Counted from the first letter of the stretch, positions 1 to 8,634 are shown. The stretch: 37,883 nt of DNA from Alcanivorax quisquiliarum (GCF_023051175.1 NZ_JALKII010000013.1:1-37883); one strand, 5' to 3'. Program-made: numbers and translations. Notes: generated by a model not told the origin, from the sequence alone.

Positions 1-155
1 CTACTTTCATTTACTCCCAGTAGAAATTTCTATAAAAATTCCACAGCAAAAAATCCCGAGCGCTCGCCAGTTTCGTTCTAGATAAAGTGCCGAGTATATA
101 TTCCTGCCATAGCCTCCCCCTCTCCCCAACCCCTCTCCCACAAGGGGAGAGGGGC
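1..155 (+). repeat. Left copy of a dispersed hairpin repeat, inverted relative to the right end
   Basis: Bases 66-155 match the reverse complement of 37728-37818 with only about four substitutions and one 1-base indel (about 95% by hand). Bases 1-65 also align without gaps to the reverse complement of the last 65 bases at about 60%, so the element reaches or passes the window edge. The inner part ends in a strong hairpin: CCCCTCTCCC at 130-139 pairs with 145-154 around a 5-base loop. A second arm, CCCCTCTCCCC at 117-127, can pair with 144-154 instead. Between the AT-rich outer part and the hairpin is a conserved block containing GTGCCGAGTATATATT. No transposase or convincing gene lies inside; a reading frame through it is low-complexity. 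It resembles the multi-copy intergenic palindromes common in GC-rich proteobacteria. Family membership is inference. Confidence 0.8.
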
Positions 156-209
156 TCAAAAGGTTCATCGCGGATCCGCTGCGGCCAACGCCACAGCGAA
201 CCGGGGAGA

Positions 210-1643
210 TCAGGCGTCGCGCTGCCTGATCCGCTCGACGATCTTGGTGGTGCTCACGTCGTCGATGAAATCCAGCACGCGCACTTCGCCGCCATAGCTT
301 TTCACGATATCGGCGCCCACCACTTGCTCGACGCTGTAGTCGCCACCTTTGACCAGCACTTCCGGGCGCAGCGCTTCCAGCAGCGGCTCTGGCGTATCTG
401 TCTCGAACGGCACTACCCAATCCACTGCTTCCAGCGCCGCCAGCACCGCCATACGGCGCTCCAGCGGATTGATGGGCCGCCCCGGGCCTTTCAGGCGGCG
501 GATCGAATCATCGGCATTGACCGCCACAATCAGCCGATGGCCCTGCCGGCGGGCAGTATCCAGATAACCCACATGGCCAGCATGAATAATATCGAAACAG
601 CCGTTGGTAAAGACGATCCGCTCACCCTGAGCACGAGCATCCTCCACTGCAATTTTCAGCTGTTCCAGAGTCATCACTCCACGACCTATGCCGCCTTCCT
701 GATGCACCGCCCGGCGCAGTTCGGGGGCGCTGACCACTGCCGTGCCGAGCTTGCCGACGACGATTCCGGCAGCGATGTTCGCCAGTGCCACGGCATCCTC
801 CAGCGGACTGCCTGCCGCCAGTGCCGCCGCCACCACGGAAATCACCGTGTCGCCGGCGCCTGTCACATCAAATACTTCACGGGCGCGTGCCGGCAGATGC
901 AGCGCCGAATGATCGCGCCGCAACAGGGTCATGCCTTTTTCGCTGCGGGTAATCAAAAGCGCCTGCAATTCAAGCTCTTCGATCAGCTGGCGGCCCCGGC
1001 AGACCAGCTCCTCTTCCGAACCCACCGGCCCGGCCACGGTTTCAAATTCGGCAAAATTCGGCGTGAGCAGGGTGGCGCCGCGATAACGGGAGAAATCGGT
1101 GCCCTTGGGATCAACCAGCACCGGCACACCCGCTTGACGCGCTGCCTGAATCAGCGCCTGGCAATCCCGTAGCGCACCTTTTTGATAATCGGACAAAATC
1201 AACGCGCCGCAGCCGGTGAGGTTTGCCGTTACCTTTTCTGTGAACGGCGCCGTATCGAGATCATGAAACGGCTCCTCGAAATCCAGCCGCAGCAGCTGTT
1301 GCTGGCGGCTGATGATGCGCAGCTTGGTGATGGTGGGCTGGCCGGGCGCCTGCTGGAACAGACAATCGATGCCTGCTGCGCCGAGGCGCTCCCGCAGGGT
1401 TGTTTCGGCTTCATCAGCGCCTGTCACGCCGACCAGCGCAGCGCTAGCGCCCAGCCCGGCGATATTCAGGGCCACGTTCGCGGCGCCGCCCGGCCGGTCT
1501 TCAATCTCGGTGACGCGCACCACCGGCACCGGTGCCTCGGGCGAAATACGCCCGGTAGGGCCGTGCCAATACCGGTCAAGCATCACATCACCGGCCACCA
1601 GCACGCGGGCTGTGGCGAGCACGGGAATCTGCAAACTCTGCAT
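210..1643 (-). CDS. hldE: Bifunctional heptose-7-phosphate kinase / heptose-1-phosphate adenylyltransferase HldE
   Basis: Supplies ADP-heptose for the LPS inner core in the cytoplasm. The N-terminal half is a PfkB-type sugar kinase: MLDRYW near residue 21, PGGAAN near 51, and the catalytic GAGD at about 262-265. The C-terminal half is a nucleotidyltransferase with [12 protein letters not shown] at about 346-357. I chose the ATG at 1643 because an AGGA lies nine bases upstream and the 477-residue product matches the usual length of fused HldE; an in-frame ATG at 1652 sits directly on that AGGA. It is divergent from lpxL, so the two share a 139-base intergenic region. A -10 element with a GC-rich discriminator lies at 1694-1699. 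Both domains look intact. The heptosyltransferases that use its product, WaaC and WaaF, are encoded about 11-13 kb away in the same window. Confidence 0.95.
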   Translation of the reverse strand: MQSLQIPVLATARVLVAGDVMLDRYWHGPTGRISPEAPVPVVRVTEIEDRPGGAANVALNIAGLGASAALVGVTGADEAETTLRERLGAAGIDCLFQQAPGQPTITKLRIISRQQQLLRLDFEEPFHDLDTAPFTEKVTANLTGCGALILSDYQKGALRDCQALIQAARQAGVPVLVDPKGTDFSRYRGATLLTPNFAEFETVAGPVGSEEELVCRGRQLIEELELQALLITRSEKGMTLLRRDHSALHLPARAREVFDVTGAGDTVISVVAAALAAGSPLEDAVALANIAAGIVVGKLGTAVVSAPELRRAVHQEGGIGRGVMTLEQLKIAVEDARAQGERIVFTNGCFDIIHAGHVGYLDTARRQGHRLIVAVNADDSIRRLKGPGRPINPLERRMAVLAALEAVDWVVPFETDTPEPLLEALRPEVLVKGGDYSVEQVVGADIVKSYGGEVRVLDFIDDVSTTKIVERIRQRDA

Positions 1644-1684
1644 CGCGGACATTCCTGCAATCTGGGCGGCACAGGGCCACCGGG

Positions 1685-1700
1685 ATGGCGCGCAGTTTAG
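1685..1700 (-). promoter_or_regulatory. Probable hldE promoter (-10 plus GC discriminator)
   Basis: Read on the minus strand this is CTAAACTGCGCGCCAT, with TAAACT as the -10 and a preceding TGC giving an extended -10. No good -35 is seen 16-18 bases upstream. The leader to the ATG at 1643 would be about 44 bases. The same 16 bases occur at 35432-35447 in front of the ndh-like gene. Confidence 0.5.
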
Positions 1701-1782
1701 CACAGGCCGGCTGGCAGGCATCGGGCTGGCTCAGTAGACTGTGCGCCTTTCACCTTCTCTTTGATCATCGGGCCTGAACATC

Positions 1783-2730
1783 GTGGCAAGACCCCGCAAA
1801 TACAGCACCCCTCTCTGGCATCCGCGCTGGTGGGCCACCTGGCTTGGCGTGGCACTGATCTGGCTTGTCGGCCAGCTGCCCTGGCGCCCCTTGCTGGCGC
1901 TTGGCCGAGGCATGGGCTGGCTCGCCTGGCGGCTGGGCACGGATCGGCGCAGAGTGGCGGAGATCAACCTCGCGCTGTGCTTCCCCGAAAAAAGCGATGC
2001 CGAACGCGCGGCTCTGGCCAAAGCCGCGCTGCTGAGCACCGGCGAAGCAATCACCGAAATTGCCGGCGCGTACAACAGCCTGCATTTCGATGCCCGTGCG
2101 CGCCTCACCATCGAAGGGCTGGAGCACCTCAAGGCTTCCCGCGATGCCGGCCGTGGCGTGTTGCTGCTGGGTATGCACTTCAACACCATCGATATTGGTG
2201 CGCGCCTGCTTGGCGAAGGCGCCGGGGTGCGTTTTTCCGTGGTCTATCGCCCCAACGACAACCCTGCGCTGGAGTGGATGATCCGCCACGGCCGGCGCAA
2301 ATATGTCGATCAATATCTGGATCGCTCCGACATGCGCGGCCTGGTACGGACCTTGCGCGCCGGGGAGGTGTGCTGGTACGCACCCGATCAGGATTATGGC
2401 GTGCGCGGCGCGATCTGGGCGCCATTCTTCGGTGTGCCGGCGGCAACACTGGTCGCCACCGGGCGTATTGTCCGCATGAGTGGCGCCGATCTCATCCCCT
2501 GCGCCCACTACCGTCTGCCCGGCGGCCGTTACCTGATCCGCTTCGGCGCGCCCTTGCAGGATTTTCCCAGTGGTGACGATCTGGCGGACTGCACCCGCGT
2601 CAATCAGGTGGTGGAGCAGGCCATCGCCTTGGCGCCGGAGCAATACCTCTGGGTGCACAAGCGCTTCAAGCACCAGCCGGATGGCGTCTCGCCCTACGGC
2701 CCGCGCAAACGCCGTCGCAGGCGGCGTTAG
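1783..2730 (+). CDS. lpxL: Lipid A late acyltransferase (LpxL/HtrB family)
   Basis: Transfers an acyl chain from acyl-ACP onto Kdo2-lipid IVA at the inner face of the inner membrane. The 315-residue protein has an N-terminal membrane anchor (about 15-35) and the family opening KYSTPLWHPRWW. The catalytic HX4D motif HFNTID falls at His132 and Asp137, the positions I recall for the catalytic pair of E. coli LpxL. Later family blocks YRPNDNP, WYAPDQDYG and PEQYLWVHKRFK are all present. The start is GTG at 1783 because an in-frame TGA lies just upstream; the ribosome site is weak. The C-terminus ends in a run of arginines. Pairing with the divergent hldE and the nearby waa operon fits an LPS role. 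Whether the donor is lauroyl or another chain cannot be read from sequence. Confidence 0.93.
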   Translation: MARPRKYSTPLWHPRWWATWLGVALIWLVGQLPWRPLLALGRGMGWLAWRLGTDRRRVAEINLALCFPEKSDAERAALAKAALLSTGEAITEIAGAYNSLHFDARARLTIEGLEHLKASRDAGRGVLLLGMHFNTIDIGARLLGEGAGVRFSVVYRPNDNPALEWMIRHGRRKYVDQYLDRSDMRGLVRTLRAGEVCWYAPDQDYGVRGAIWAPFFGVPAATLVATGRIVRMSGADLIPCAHYRLPGGRYLIRFGAPLQDFPSGDDLADCTRVNQVVEQAIALAPEQYLWVHKRFKHQPDGVSPYGPRKRRRRRR

Positions 2731-2760
2731 GCGGCGACAGGCGCCGGGCATCACTGCGGC

Positions 2761-2789
2761 TTGTTCCCTCTGCTGCCCCCGTATATCCT
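2761..2789 (+). promoter_or_regulatory. Candidate promoter for the first acyltransferase
   Basis: TTGTTC at 2761-2766 (three of six consensus bases), a 17-base spacer, and TATCCT at 2784-2789, followed by a GCGCGC discriminator. It lies in the 89-base gap after lpxL. The match is modest; read-through from lpxL is an alternative. Confidence 0.35.
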
Positions 2790-2819
2790 GCGCGCTGCAC
2801 TTCAGGCACTGATCAGACC

Positions 2820-4748
2820 ATGCAAACCTTTCGCCCGGATATCGAGGGGCTGCGTACCATCGCAGTTGCTCTGGTTATCTTTTATCACTACCAGTTCCCC
2901 TGGATAACCGGCGGTTTCGTTGGTGTCGATGTCTTTTTCGTGATCTCCGGGTTTGTCATCACCCGAATGCTGCAAAACAAGCTGGCAACCGGCAACTTCA
3001 GCTTTGCCGACTTCTACACCCGGCGCGTGCTGCGGCTGGTGCCCGTCTTTCTGCTGGTTTCCACGGTTACGTTTCTGTGTATCTCGCCATTTTATTTCGA
3101 TGACGATTACTACATCTTCTCGAAAAGCTGGATGGCAGCGCTGATCGGCCTGAGCAATTTCTATTTCTTCGCTGAACTGAGCCAGTATTTTTCCCCGGAA
3201 GCCGGCACCATTCCGCTGCTGCACACCTGGTCACTGGCGGTAGAAGAGCAATTCTATTTCTTCTGGCCAGCGGCATTTCTGTCCCTGGCGGCGCTGGCGC
3301 CACGCCTGCGGCTGGCGCTGTTTGCCGTGGCGTGGCTGGCCGCTCTTGCGCTCTCCATATACCTCGCCCACCACCATGCGAACGCAGCCTACTACCTACT
3401 GCCGGCACGCATCTTCGAGCTGACGCTGGGCGCCGGCGTCGCCCTGTTTGGCGCTCATGCGTGGCGGCTGCGCCCCTGGCTGGCCGAGAGCTTCACCCTG
3501 GCCGGCCTGACACTGATTCTGGCGACCGCACTGCTATTGCGCAGCACCAGCACCTTCCCCGGCCTCAACGCGCTCTGGCCGACCCTTGGCACAGCGCTGA
3601 TCATTTATGCCGGCATGCACAGGACAACCCTCGTCTCCCGCGCATTGAGCATTCGGCCGCTGGTGTTTCTCGGCGGAATCTCCTATTCCTTGTATCTCTG
3701 GCATTGGCCACCGGTTGCCCTGCTCAACTACCAGCTGATCGAGATCGACTGGCCGATCCGCCTGGCCATGCTGGTGGCAATCGTGCCCCTTTCATGGCTT
3801 TCATACCGGTTTGTGGAGAACCGCTTCCGCTACCGCCGCTGGTCGCTGAAAAAGACCCTGGGGATATTCATTCTCATACCCCTGATAGCCATCTGGGCGG
3901 TGCAAGTCACCATCCGCACCTCGGACGACATCAGCTTCCGCATCCCGGAAGAACGCCGCGAGCTGTACAAGATCATCTCCCAGCAAAACCCGGCGGACCT
4001 GTTCAAGCGCTGCTTCAAGGGGCGGCCCTATGAGTTCGAGCAATCCGGCGCCTGCATCTTCGGCAACCGCGACGTCGCGCAGCCCGACAGTATGTTGATC
4101 GGTGATTCCCACGCCATGGCGCTGCTTGGATTCGTTGAAGAACTGATCGCGGACACTGATCTGTCGATGCTGGTGGTAACACGCGCCTCCACCCCCTTCC
4201 TGCTGGAAGAAGATATGCGCGCCCTCGACCCCGACCCGACCAAGGCCCAGCGCTCTGCTGCGTTACAACGCTATCTGGAACAGCGGCCGATGACAGTGTT
4301 TGTCGGTGCCTGGTGGAATGCGTACCTGACCAAGCCCGGCATGCATGAGGCATTTTTGCGGTCAATCGAGTGGCTGCTGCAACAGGGCCATGCGGTGGTC
4401 ATGCTCGAAGGAGTGCCGGAGCTGCCTTCTGATATGTTTGCGCATTGTCTGTTGAAGAATATGGATTCTTGCGAGATTGATGCGGGGCCGGTGAGGGAGC
4501 GAATGGCTGCCTTCATGGCACTCAAGCAGGAAATGACGCAGCGCTGGCCTGAGCTGGTATGGTTACAACCGGCGCAGGTGCTGTGCGATGCCACACAGTG
4601 CCAGACCGAGCTGGATGGGTTGCCGCTGTATCGGGATGAGAGTCATTTGAATTATCTGGGCGCTCGGGAGATTGGCCGGCGCTTCCTGAGAGGCTCGCCC
4701 GCCCCGTTGTTGTCACAACAGCGAGCGAGCGGCACGGAAACGGAGTAA
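2820..4748 (+). CDS. OafA-type membrane O-acyltransferase with SGNH domain (first of a tandem pair)
   Basis: Predicted to O-acylate a surface sugar (LPS, O-antigen or another glycan). Residues 1 to about 365 form the multi-spanning acyltransferase-3 domain. It opens with FRPDIEGLRTIAV, has a Tyr-His-Tyr near residue 23, GVDVFFVISGF near 35, and HTWSLAVEEQFYF near 135. The C-terminal part is an SGNH-hydrolase-like periplasmic domain: nucleophile motif GDSH at 428-431 (Ser430) and the late DESH at 606-609 (Asp606, His609). Family proteins of this shape are about 620-680 residues, so 642 is full length. The start is ATG at 2820 with a weak ribosome site. It is followed after 159 bases by a second gene of the same architecture. 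The exact acyl group and acceptor are unknown. Confidence 0.88.
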   Translation: MQTFRPDIEGLRTIAVALVIFYHYQFPWITGGFVGVDVFFVISGFVITRMLQNKLATGNFSFADFYTRRVLRLVPVFLLVSTVTFLCISPFYFDDDYYIFSKSWMAALIGLSNFYFFAELSQYFSPEAGTIPLLHTWSLAVEEQFYFFWPAAFLSLAALAPRLRLALFAVAWLAALALSIYLAHHHANAAYYLLPARIFELTLGAGVALFGAHAWRLRPWLAESFTLAGLTLILATALLLRSTSTFPGLNALWPTLGTALIIYAGMHRTTLVSRALSIRPLVFLGGISYSLYLWHWPPVALLNYQLIEIDWPIRLAMLVAIVPLSWLSYRFVENRFRYRRWSLKKTLGIFILIPLIAIWAVQVTIRTSDDISFRIPEERRELYKIISQQNPADLFKRCFKGRPYEFEQSGACIFGNRDVAQPDSMLIGDSHAMALLGFVEELIADTDLSMLVVTRASTPFLLEEDMRALDPDPTKAQRSAALQRYLEQRPMTVFVGAWWNAYLTKPGMHEAFLRSIEWLLQQGHAVVMLEGVPELPSDMFAHCLLKNMDSCEIDAGPVRERMAAFMALKQEMTQRWPELVWLQPAQVLCDATQCQTELDGLPLYRDESHLNYLGAREIGRRFLRGSPAPLLSQQRASGTETE

Positions 4749-4756
4749 GGCACGGT

Positions 4757-4784
4757 GCTGAAACGTTCAGCAATATTTGCTGAA
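4757..4784 (+). promoter_or_regulatory. Two overlapping, mutually exclusive stem-loops between the acyltransferase genes
   Basis: GCTGAA (4757-4762) can pair with TTCAGC (4766-4771). TTCAGCAA (4766-4773) can instead pair perfectly with TTGCTGAA (4777-4784) around a TAT loop. The middle arm is shared, so only one hairpin can form at a time. The element starts eight bases after the first gene's stop and 123 bases before the second gene. There is no long T-run afterwards, so a simple terminator is not supported. It could be a protein-binding inverted repeat or an attenuator-like switch. Confidence 0.4.
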
Positions 4785-4907
4785 CAATCGCCTCTTCGAG
4801 CCGCTAATGAGTTGCAACATGATCCCTCTAACCTGGCTTGGCTGGCCGGCCTCCGGTCAACAGACTAGACTTCCGTCTTTGCCAGCACGTCCACGATGGA
4901 GCCATAG

Positions 4908-6833
4908 GTGAATTCGACCTTTCGTACAGACATAAATGGACTACGCGCTTGGGCAGTTCTTCTCGTGGTTCTATTTCACTTCCAGATTCCCGGGTTCGAT
5001 GCTGGCTTTCTCGGTGTTGATGTCTTCTTTGTAATTTCCGGTTACCTGATGGCATCCATCCTGTTTTCCGGGTTATCTGCTGGCACTCTGTCGCTTCGCG
5101 GTTTTTACGCCGCACGCATGAAGCGTATTTACCCCGCGTTGATGGTGCTCTGCGTGGCCTGCCTGATCGCCGGCTGGTTCCTGCTCACACTGCGTGATTA
5201 CATGGAACTGGGGGCTCATGTGCGGGAAAGCCTTCTGTTTTCTTCCAACTACCGCTATCTGTCGGAAGCCGGATACTTCGATGTAGCAGCCGAGGAAAAA
5301 TGGCTGTTACACACCTGGTCTCTATCTGTAGAGTGGCAATTCTATCTGCTCTATCCGCTACTGACGCTTGGGCTTTATCGCCTGACGCAACGGCACGGCG
5401 CGTTGCTAGCCTGGACGCTTGCCATCGCTCTGGTGTCGCTGCTCTGGAACAGCTATTGCTCGATTTACCAGCCGGATACCGCCTTTTATGGTTTTCCGGG
5501 ACGAGCCTGGGAACTGCTGCTCGGCAGTGCCGCCTACCATCTGACCCGTCTTTGGCACCCGGCACGCAACGCCGGCTTCGGGCTGCATATTGCCGGGCTT
5601 GCATTGATCGTGCTCGCGGCCTGTGTGGTCACACCGTCCGCCTGGCCCGGCCTCTGGGCGCTGTTGCCGACCGTTGGCGCAGGCATGCTTATTCTGGGAA
5701 ACAGCGAGTCTTCTCTGACACGCGGCAAGTTCTGGCGCTGGTGCGGTGAGCGGTCATATTCTATTTATCTCTGGCACTGGCCTGTCGTCGCTCTGCTCCA
5801 TTACTTCATGATCGCGGATGACCCGGTGTGGATTCTATCCGGTATCGTTGCGTCCTTCGTGCTTGGCGAATTATCGTATCGTCTGATCGAACAGCCCACG
5901 CGCCGCCACCTGGCCCACGTCAGCGCAGGTAAAACGCTTCTGATGATGCTCATCATAGCTATAATCCTCGCCATGGTTGGTCAAGCTGTGCGCCGTACCG
6001 GCATACCGGAGCGCCTGCCCGACGAGGTTGCCATGCTGGTTGATCGCGACCTGCTCTCCAACCCGCGGCGAGACGAGTGCTTACAAGCACCCAGCCAATG
6101 CGTTTATGGCGAGGGGCCGGTTGGCCTGATTCTGATTGGGGACAGCCATGCTGACGCCGTAGTTACCGCCATAGAGAGCGCTCTGGCGCCGGAGATAGGA
6201 GGTATTCTGTTCAAAGGAGACTCCGGATGCATTTCATTGCCGGGGCTCGATCATACGGACCCTCGCAAGCAGGAGTGCCTGCAAATGGGAGACAGCATCC
6301 CCGACCTGCTCTTGCAATACCCGGGCGTACCTGTGCTGCTGATTGCGCGTCTTTCTGAGCATGCCAACGGCGGCCAGATTCAGCCGGACCAGACCGCCAG
6401 CTTTTATGTGCGTGGCGGCACATCCCGATATTCGGCTGACTGGTTCAGTCAGTTTTCAGACTGGTATCTGCGGACAGTTTGCGAGGTCGCCAGCGCACAT
6501 CCCGTCTGGCTGATGCGCCCGACACCGGAGATGACTGTCGACGTCGCCAATCAACTCGGCCGCCATCGGATGATCAATCGGCAATACGACCTATCGCTGC
6601 CCCGCATCGAGCACGACAAGCGGCACCGCTACATCCGAGCACTTCAGGACGAAGTTGTGGCACAGTGCGACGTCCGCATTATCGACCCGACAGAAATTCT
6701 ATGCGACGAAGAGCGCTGTATCGCCGAGCATAACGGGTTGCCAATCTATCGTGATGACGATCATCTTAGCGAGTATGGCAATCGCCTTCTGATTCCTCTG
6801 TTCCGAACCATGTTGGATCAATGGCCTCGCTGA
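4908..6833 (+). CDS. OafA-type membrane O-acyltransferase with SGNH domain (second of a tandem pair)
   Basis: Same architecture as its upstream neighbour but clearly divergent in sequence. The N-terminal acyltransferase-3 domain has FRTDINGLRAWAV, LFHFQIP near residue 22, GVDVFFVISGY and HTWSLSVEWQFYL. The C-terminal SGNH domain has GDSH at 411-414 (Ser413) and DDDH at 616-619 (Asp616, His619). The 641-residue length is full for the family. The start is GTG at 4908, supported by GGAG six bases upstream at 4898-4901. Both catalytic domains look intact, so this is a working paralogue rather than a decayed duplicate. Two acyltransferases side by side suggest two acceptor positions or two glycans; that is inference. 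The gene faces the minus-strand sulfotransferase remnant. Confidence 0.88.
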   Translation: MNSTFRTDINGLRAWAVLLVVLFHFQIPGFDAGFLGVDVFFVISGYLMASILFSGLSAGTLSLRGFYAARMKRIYPALMVLCVACLIAGWFLLTLRDYMELGAHVRESLLFSSNYRYLSEAGYFDVAAEEKWLLHTWSLSVEWQFYLLYPLLTLGLYRLTQRHGALLAWTLAIALVSLLWNSYCSIYQPDTAFYGFPGRAWELLLGSAAYHLTRLWHPARNAGFGLHIAGLALIVLAACVVTPSAWPGLWALLPTVGAGMLILGNSESSLTRGKFWRWCGERSYSIYLWHWPVVALLHYFMIADDPVWILSGIVASFVLGELSYRLIEQPTRRHLAHVSAGKTLLMMLIIAIILAMVGQAVRRTGIPERLPDEVAMLVDRDLLSNPRRDECLQAPSQCVYGEGPVGLILIGDSHADAVVTAIESALAPEIGGILFKGDSGCISLPGLDHTDPRKQECLQMGDSIPDLLLQYPGVPVLLIARLSEHANGGQIQPDQTASFYVRGGTSRYSADWFSQFSDWYLRTVCEVASAHPVWLMRPTPEMTVDVANQLGRHRMINRQYDLSLPRIEHDKRHRYIRALQDEVVAQCDVRIIDPTEILCDEERCIAEHNGLPIYRDDDHLSEYGNRLLIPLFRTMLDQWPR

Positions 6834-6848
6834 GGCCTCGCCAGTGCA

Positions 6849-6884
6849 CCGGCCGCGTGCTCCGCTGTGCTAGCCGGAATTTTT
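6849..6884 (+). terminator. Possible terminator after the second acyltransferase
   Basis: CCGGC at 6849-6853 can pair with GCCGG at 6873-6877, followed by AA and five Ts. The stem is only five base pairs with a long loop, so this is weak. Position and T-run suit a terminator 16 bases after the stop at 6833. Confidence 0.3.
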
Positions 6885-6969
6885 ATCCAGCAAGATGCTG
6901 AGTGCTCGTCTGGCGATCGATTTTCCGGGCCTCGCATTTTTTGCATGCCTCGCCCTCGCGCTGCCGACC

Positions 6970-6998
6970 TGCCGATTTCGCAGCCCCGAATATCGGCA
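6970..6998 (-). terminator. Bulged hairpin downstream of the minus-strand decoration genes
   Basis: On the plus strand TGCCGAT (6970-6976) and TTCG (6977-6980) pair with CGAA (6987-6990) and ATCGGCA (6992-6998), leaving one bulged T and a six-base loop. It lies 11 bases past the minus-strand stop at 7010. No T-run follows on either strand, so it may be a factor-dependent or RNA-processing element. Apart from this and the weak terminator, the 176-base convergent gap holds nothing I recognise. Confidence 0.35.
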
Positions 6999-7009
6999 AT
7001 AGCACGTCG

Positions 7010-7786
7010 TCATCGCTTGGTATTTGTCGCCACACCCAATCGCTGCAAGAGCTCCGGGCCCGCTTTCAACCCCAGCAATGATAGAAGTTCTTCGACCTTG
7101 GCGGCGTCATTGAGCTCGCTCAAGGTCATATTGATGTAGGTTATCTCAGGAAACCTTTTCCGGTACTCCGTCGCCAAAGCCTTCGTCTCATCAACATACC
7201 AAGACAAACATTCTCGCTCATAAGCCTTCACCTGCTCCGGAACGTGCGATGGCGGTTTGAGCCCTAGCTGCTTGTAGTACTTCTTGTGGCGAAACGGTAA
7301 CGCCCACAGTCTGAACAACCAGTAAGTCAGCCTCACCCCCAACTTCCCGGCAGGCGGCGGCACAAGCGGATTGCGGCGAGTCGGCAGTATTAACCAGTTG
7401 CGACCACTTTCCGATAAGCAAGTGGAGGCTATCCGAAGAAAGCTTTCGACTATATGCTCTTTTTCCCGTGCTACGATTATCACCGCGATTTCACGCTGAT
7501 CTATAAACTCCGGGATGAACTAGCCAAAGCCCTTTATAAAAGCATGATTAGTCTCAACATAGACTTTTGCACCTGCCCGCGAGGTCGCGATCTGCGCCAG
7601 CTTGCGAGGCATCAGCTTTTTCATGGCACCCGGATCATCATTGAGGAAGCGCCGCATAGGCTCACGATTACAACGTGGCGCCGGCTCATGCTCCGCGACA
7701 CAACCTTCGGTGCTCGACAGTATCTGCTTAAGGTAATTGGTGCCATTACGCCCTGTACCGATACAGAACACGTATTTGATACTCAT
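7010..7786 (-). pseudogene. Sulfotransferase-family gene interrupted by an in-frame amber codon
   Basis: Sulfotransferases move sulfate from PAPS to a sugar or other acceptor. The N-terminus carries the 5'-phosphosulfate-binding loop GTGRNGTNYL near residues 10-19, immediately after the start. The ATG at 7786 is preferred because AAGG lies seven bases upstream. Translation stops at TAG (7522-7520) after ETNHAFIKGFG. The same frame then continues without any shift as FIPEFIDQREIAVIIVARE, with a hydrophobic strand followed by a helix as expected, to a TGA at 7010. Without the TAG the product would be about 257 residues, a normal length. A single nonsense change, a sequencing error or amber readthrough would all look the same. 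A GTG at 7483 could start the second piece but has no supporting context. The gene is the last of a minus-strand set with a pyruvyl transferase and a glycosyltransferase. Confidence 0.8.
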
Positions 7787-7859
7787 CGAGCGGCCTTCTC
7801 CCAAATCATCACGTCAATATTCTGCAACGGCAAACATTTTCATCGGCAATAGCCGAGTT

Positions 7860-8633
7860 CTAAAATGCGCGAGGAAATGCAGCAATGAGGTTTTGCAGCA
7901 CGTCATCGAGTCCTGGGCGTGCATACCCGTCGACGTACTCTTCCATCATTGCATCAGTGATTTCAGCCAAGGGAGTCACATCAGGCATCCCGATCTTGAA
8001 CGCACTATAGTAATCCTGGAACTTGAAATCTCCACCGCGCAACCGGTCGGAGAAGCGAGCCCTCACGTTTGGCACGCCTAGCCCGTCCGCAGCAATAAGA
8101 CCGTGCATTGCGGAGGATACGACCAGCCGCGCCGATCCTATCACCTCAAGGATCGTTAGAGGGTCGGCCTGTATATCCAGCTGAATCGCAGATGGATTAA
8201 GCGCCAGGAAGTGGCGCAAGGCTTCACTGTCTTTATCCTGATAGTGCGGCACCACCACCAATGGAAATCGATCACGCTTCAGGTTCAATTGATCACGTAG
8301 AAGCCCGACCAACAAGCCGGGGTCGCCAATCGCAATCCCCTCATCTTCTTTCTTCAAGATACTGGCCGTCTCCAGACCCCGCACGGCATGGATATAATGA
8401 CGGGTCTGACGCGGCCGCTCCGGAGAGATAAAGCCACTTCCCCATACATGGAGGCGTCTCGACCAAAAAGACTCCTTGAGACGCTGAAGCAAGCTTCCTA
8501 TGGCGACCAGATCTGCCTTTTCGATTGATTCATATATCACCGGTCGAGATGAAACTCGCTCAACGATCAAGGGTGACAAGACATCACCAAAATTATTTTT
8601 GGAGGCAGACCAATGCAAACGAATTACCGACAC
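7860..8633 (-). CDS. Polysaccharide pyruvyl transferase family protein
   Basis: Likely adds a pyruvate ketal from phosphoenolpyruvate to a sugar of the LPS core or another surface glycan. The 257-residue protein has the family N-terminus NNFGDVLSP (about 13-21), the middle GSGFISPERPRQ region near 66-77, and the C-terminal VVSSAMHGLIAADGLGVP near 172-189, the most diagnostic block. The start is GTG at 8633, two bases after the upstream gene's stop codon ends, with GAGG seven bases ahead. This tight spacing indicates co-transcription with the glycosyltransferase. It is shorter than some family members (about 300-400 residues) but within the range of the ExoV/ketolase-like group. The acceptor sugar is unknown. 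Confidence 0.85.
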   Translation of the reverse strand: MSVIRLHWSASKNNFGDVLSPLIVERVSSRPVIYESIEKADLVAIGSLLQRLKESFWSRRLHVWGSGFISPERPRQTRHYIHAVRGLETASILKKEDEGIAIGDPGLLVGLLRDQLNLKRDRFPLVVVPHYQDKDSEALRHFLALNPSAIQLDIQADPLTILEVIGSARLVVSSAMHGLIAADGLGVPNVRARFSDRLRGGDFKFQDYYSAFKIGMPDVTPLAEITDAMMEEYVDGYARPGLDDVLQNLIAAFPRAF

Positions 8634-8634
8634 A

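Noticed and set aside
117-154. CRISPR-like or tandem repeat in the C-rich left-end sequence
   Set aside because: Only two short arms of one hairpin repeat; no regular spacer-repeat pattern.
87-1172. Long plus-strand open frame of 361 codons opposite hldE
   Set aside because: Histidine/glutamine/arginine-rich translation with no motif, fully opposite a strongly conserved gene; a typical GC-rich shadow frame.
1765-2754. Minus-strand open frame of 329 codons opposite lpxL
   Set aside because: No recognisable domain and antisense to an intact acyltransferase; codon bias reflects the real strand.
6834-7009. Small gene in the convergent gap (an open frame of 90 codons starts at 6867 and overlaps the sulfotransferase remnant)
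   Set aside because: No ribosome site, no motif and it runs into the antisense of the remnant; better explained by hairpins and spacer.
7484-7522. Frameshift as the cause of the sulfotransferase break
   Set aside because: The distance between the two parts is a multiple of three and translation through the TAG reads on as family-like sequence, so it is a nonsense codon and not a frameshift.
7454-7852. Plus-strand open frame of 132 codons over the sulfotransferase remnant
   Set aside because: It is antisense to a frame that reads as a sulfotransferase on both sides of the TAG; composition gives no support for a gene.
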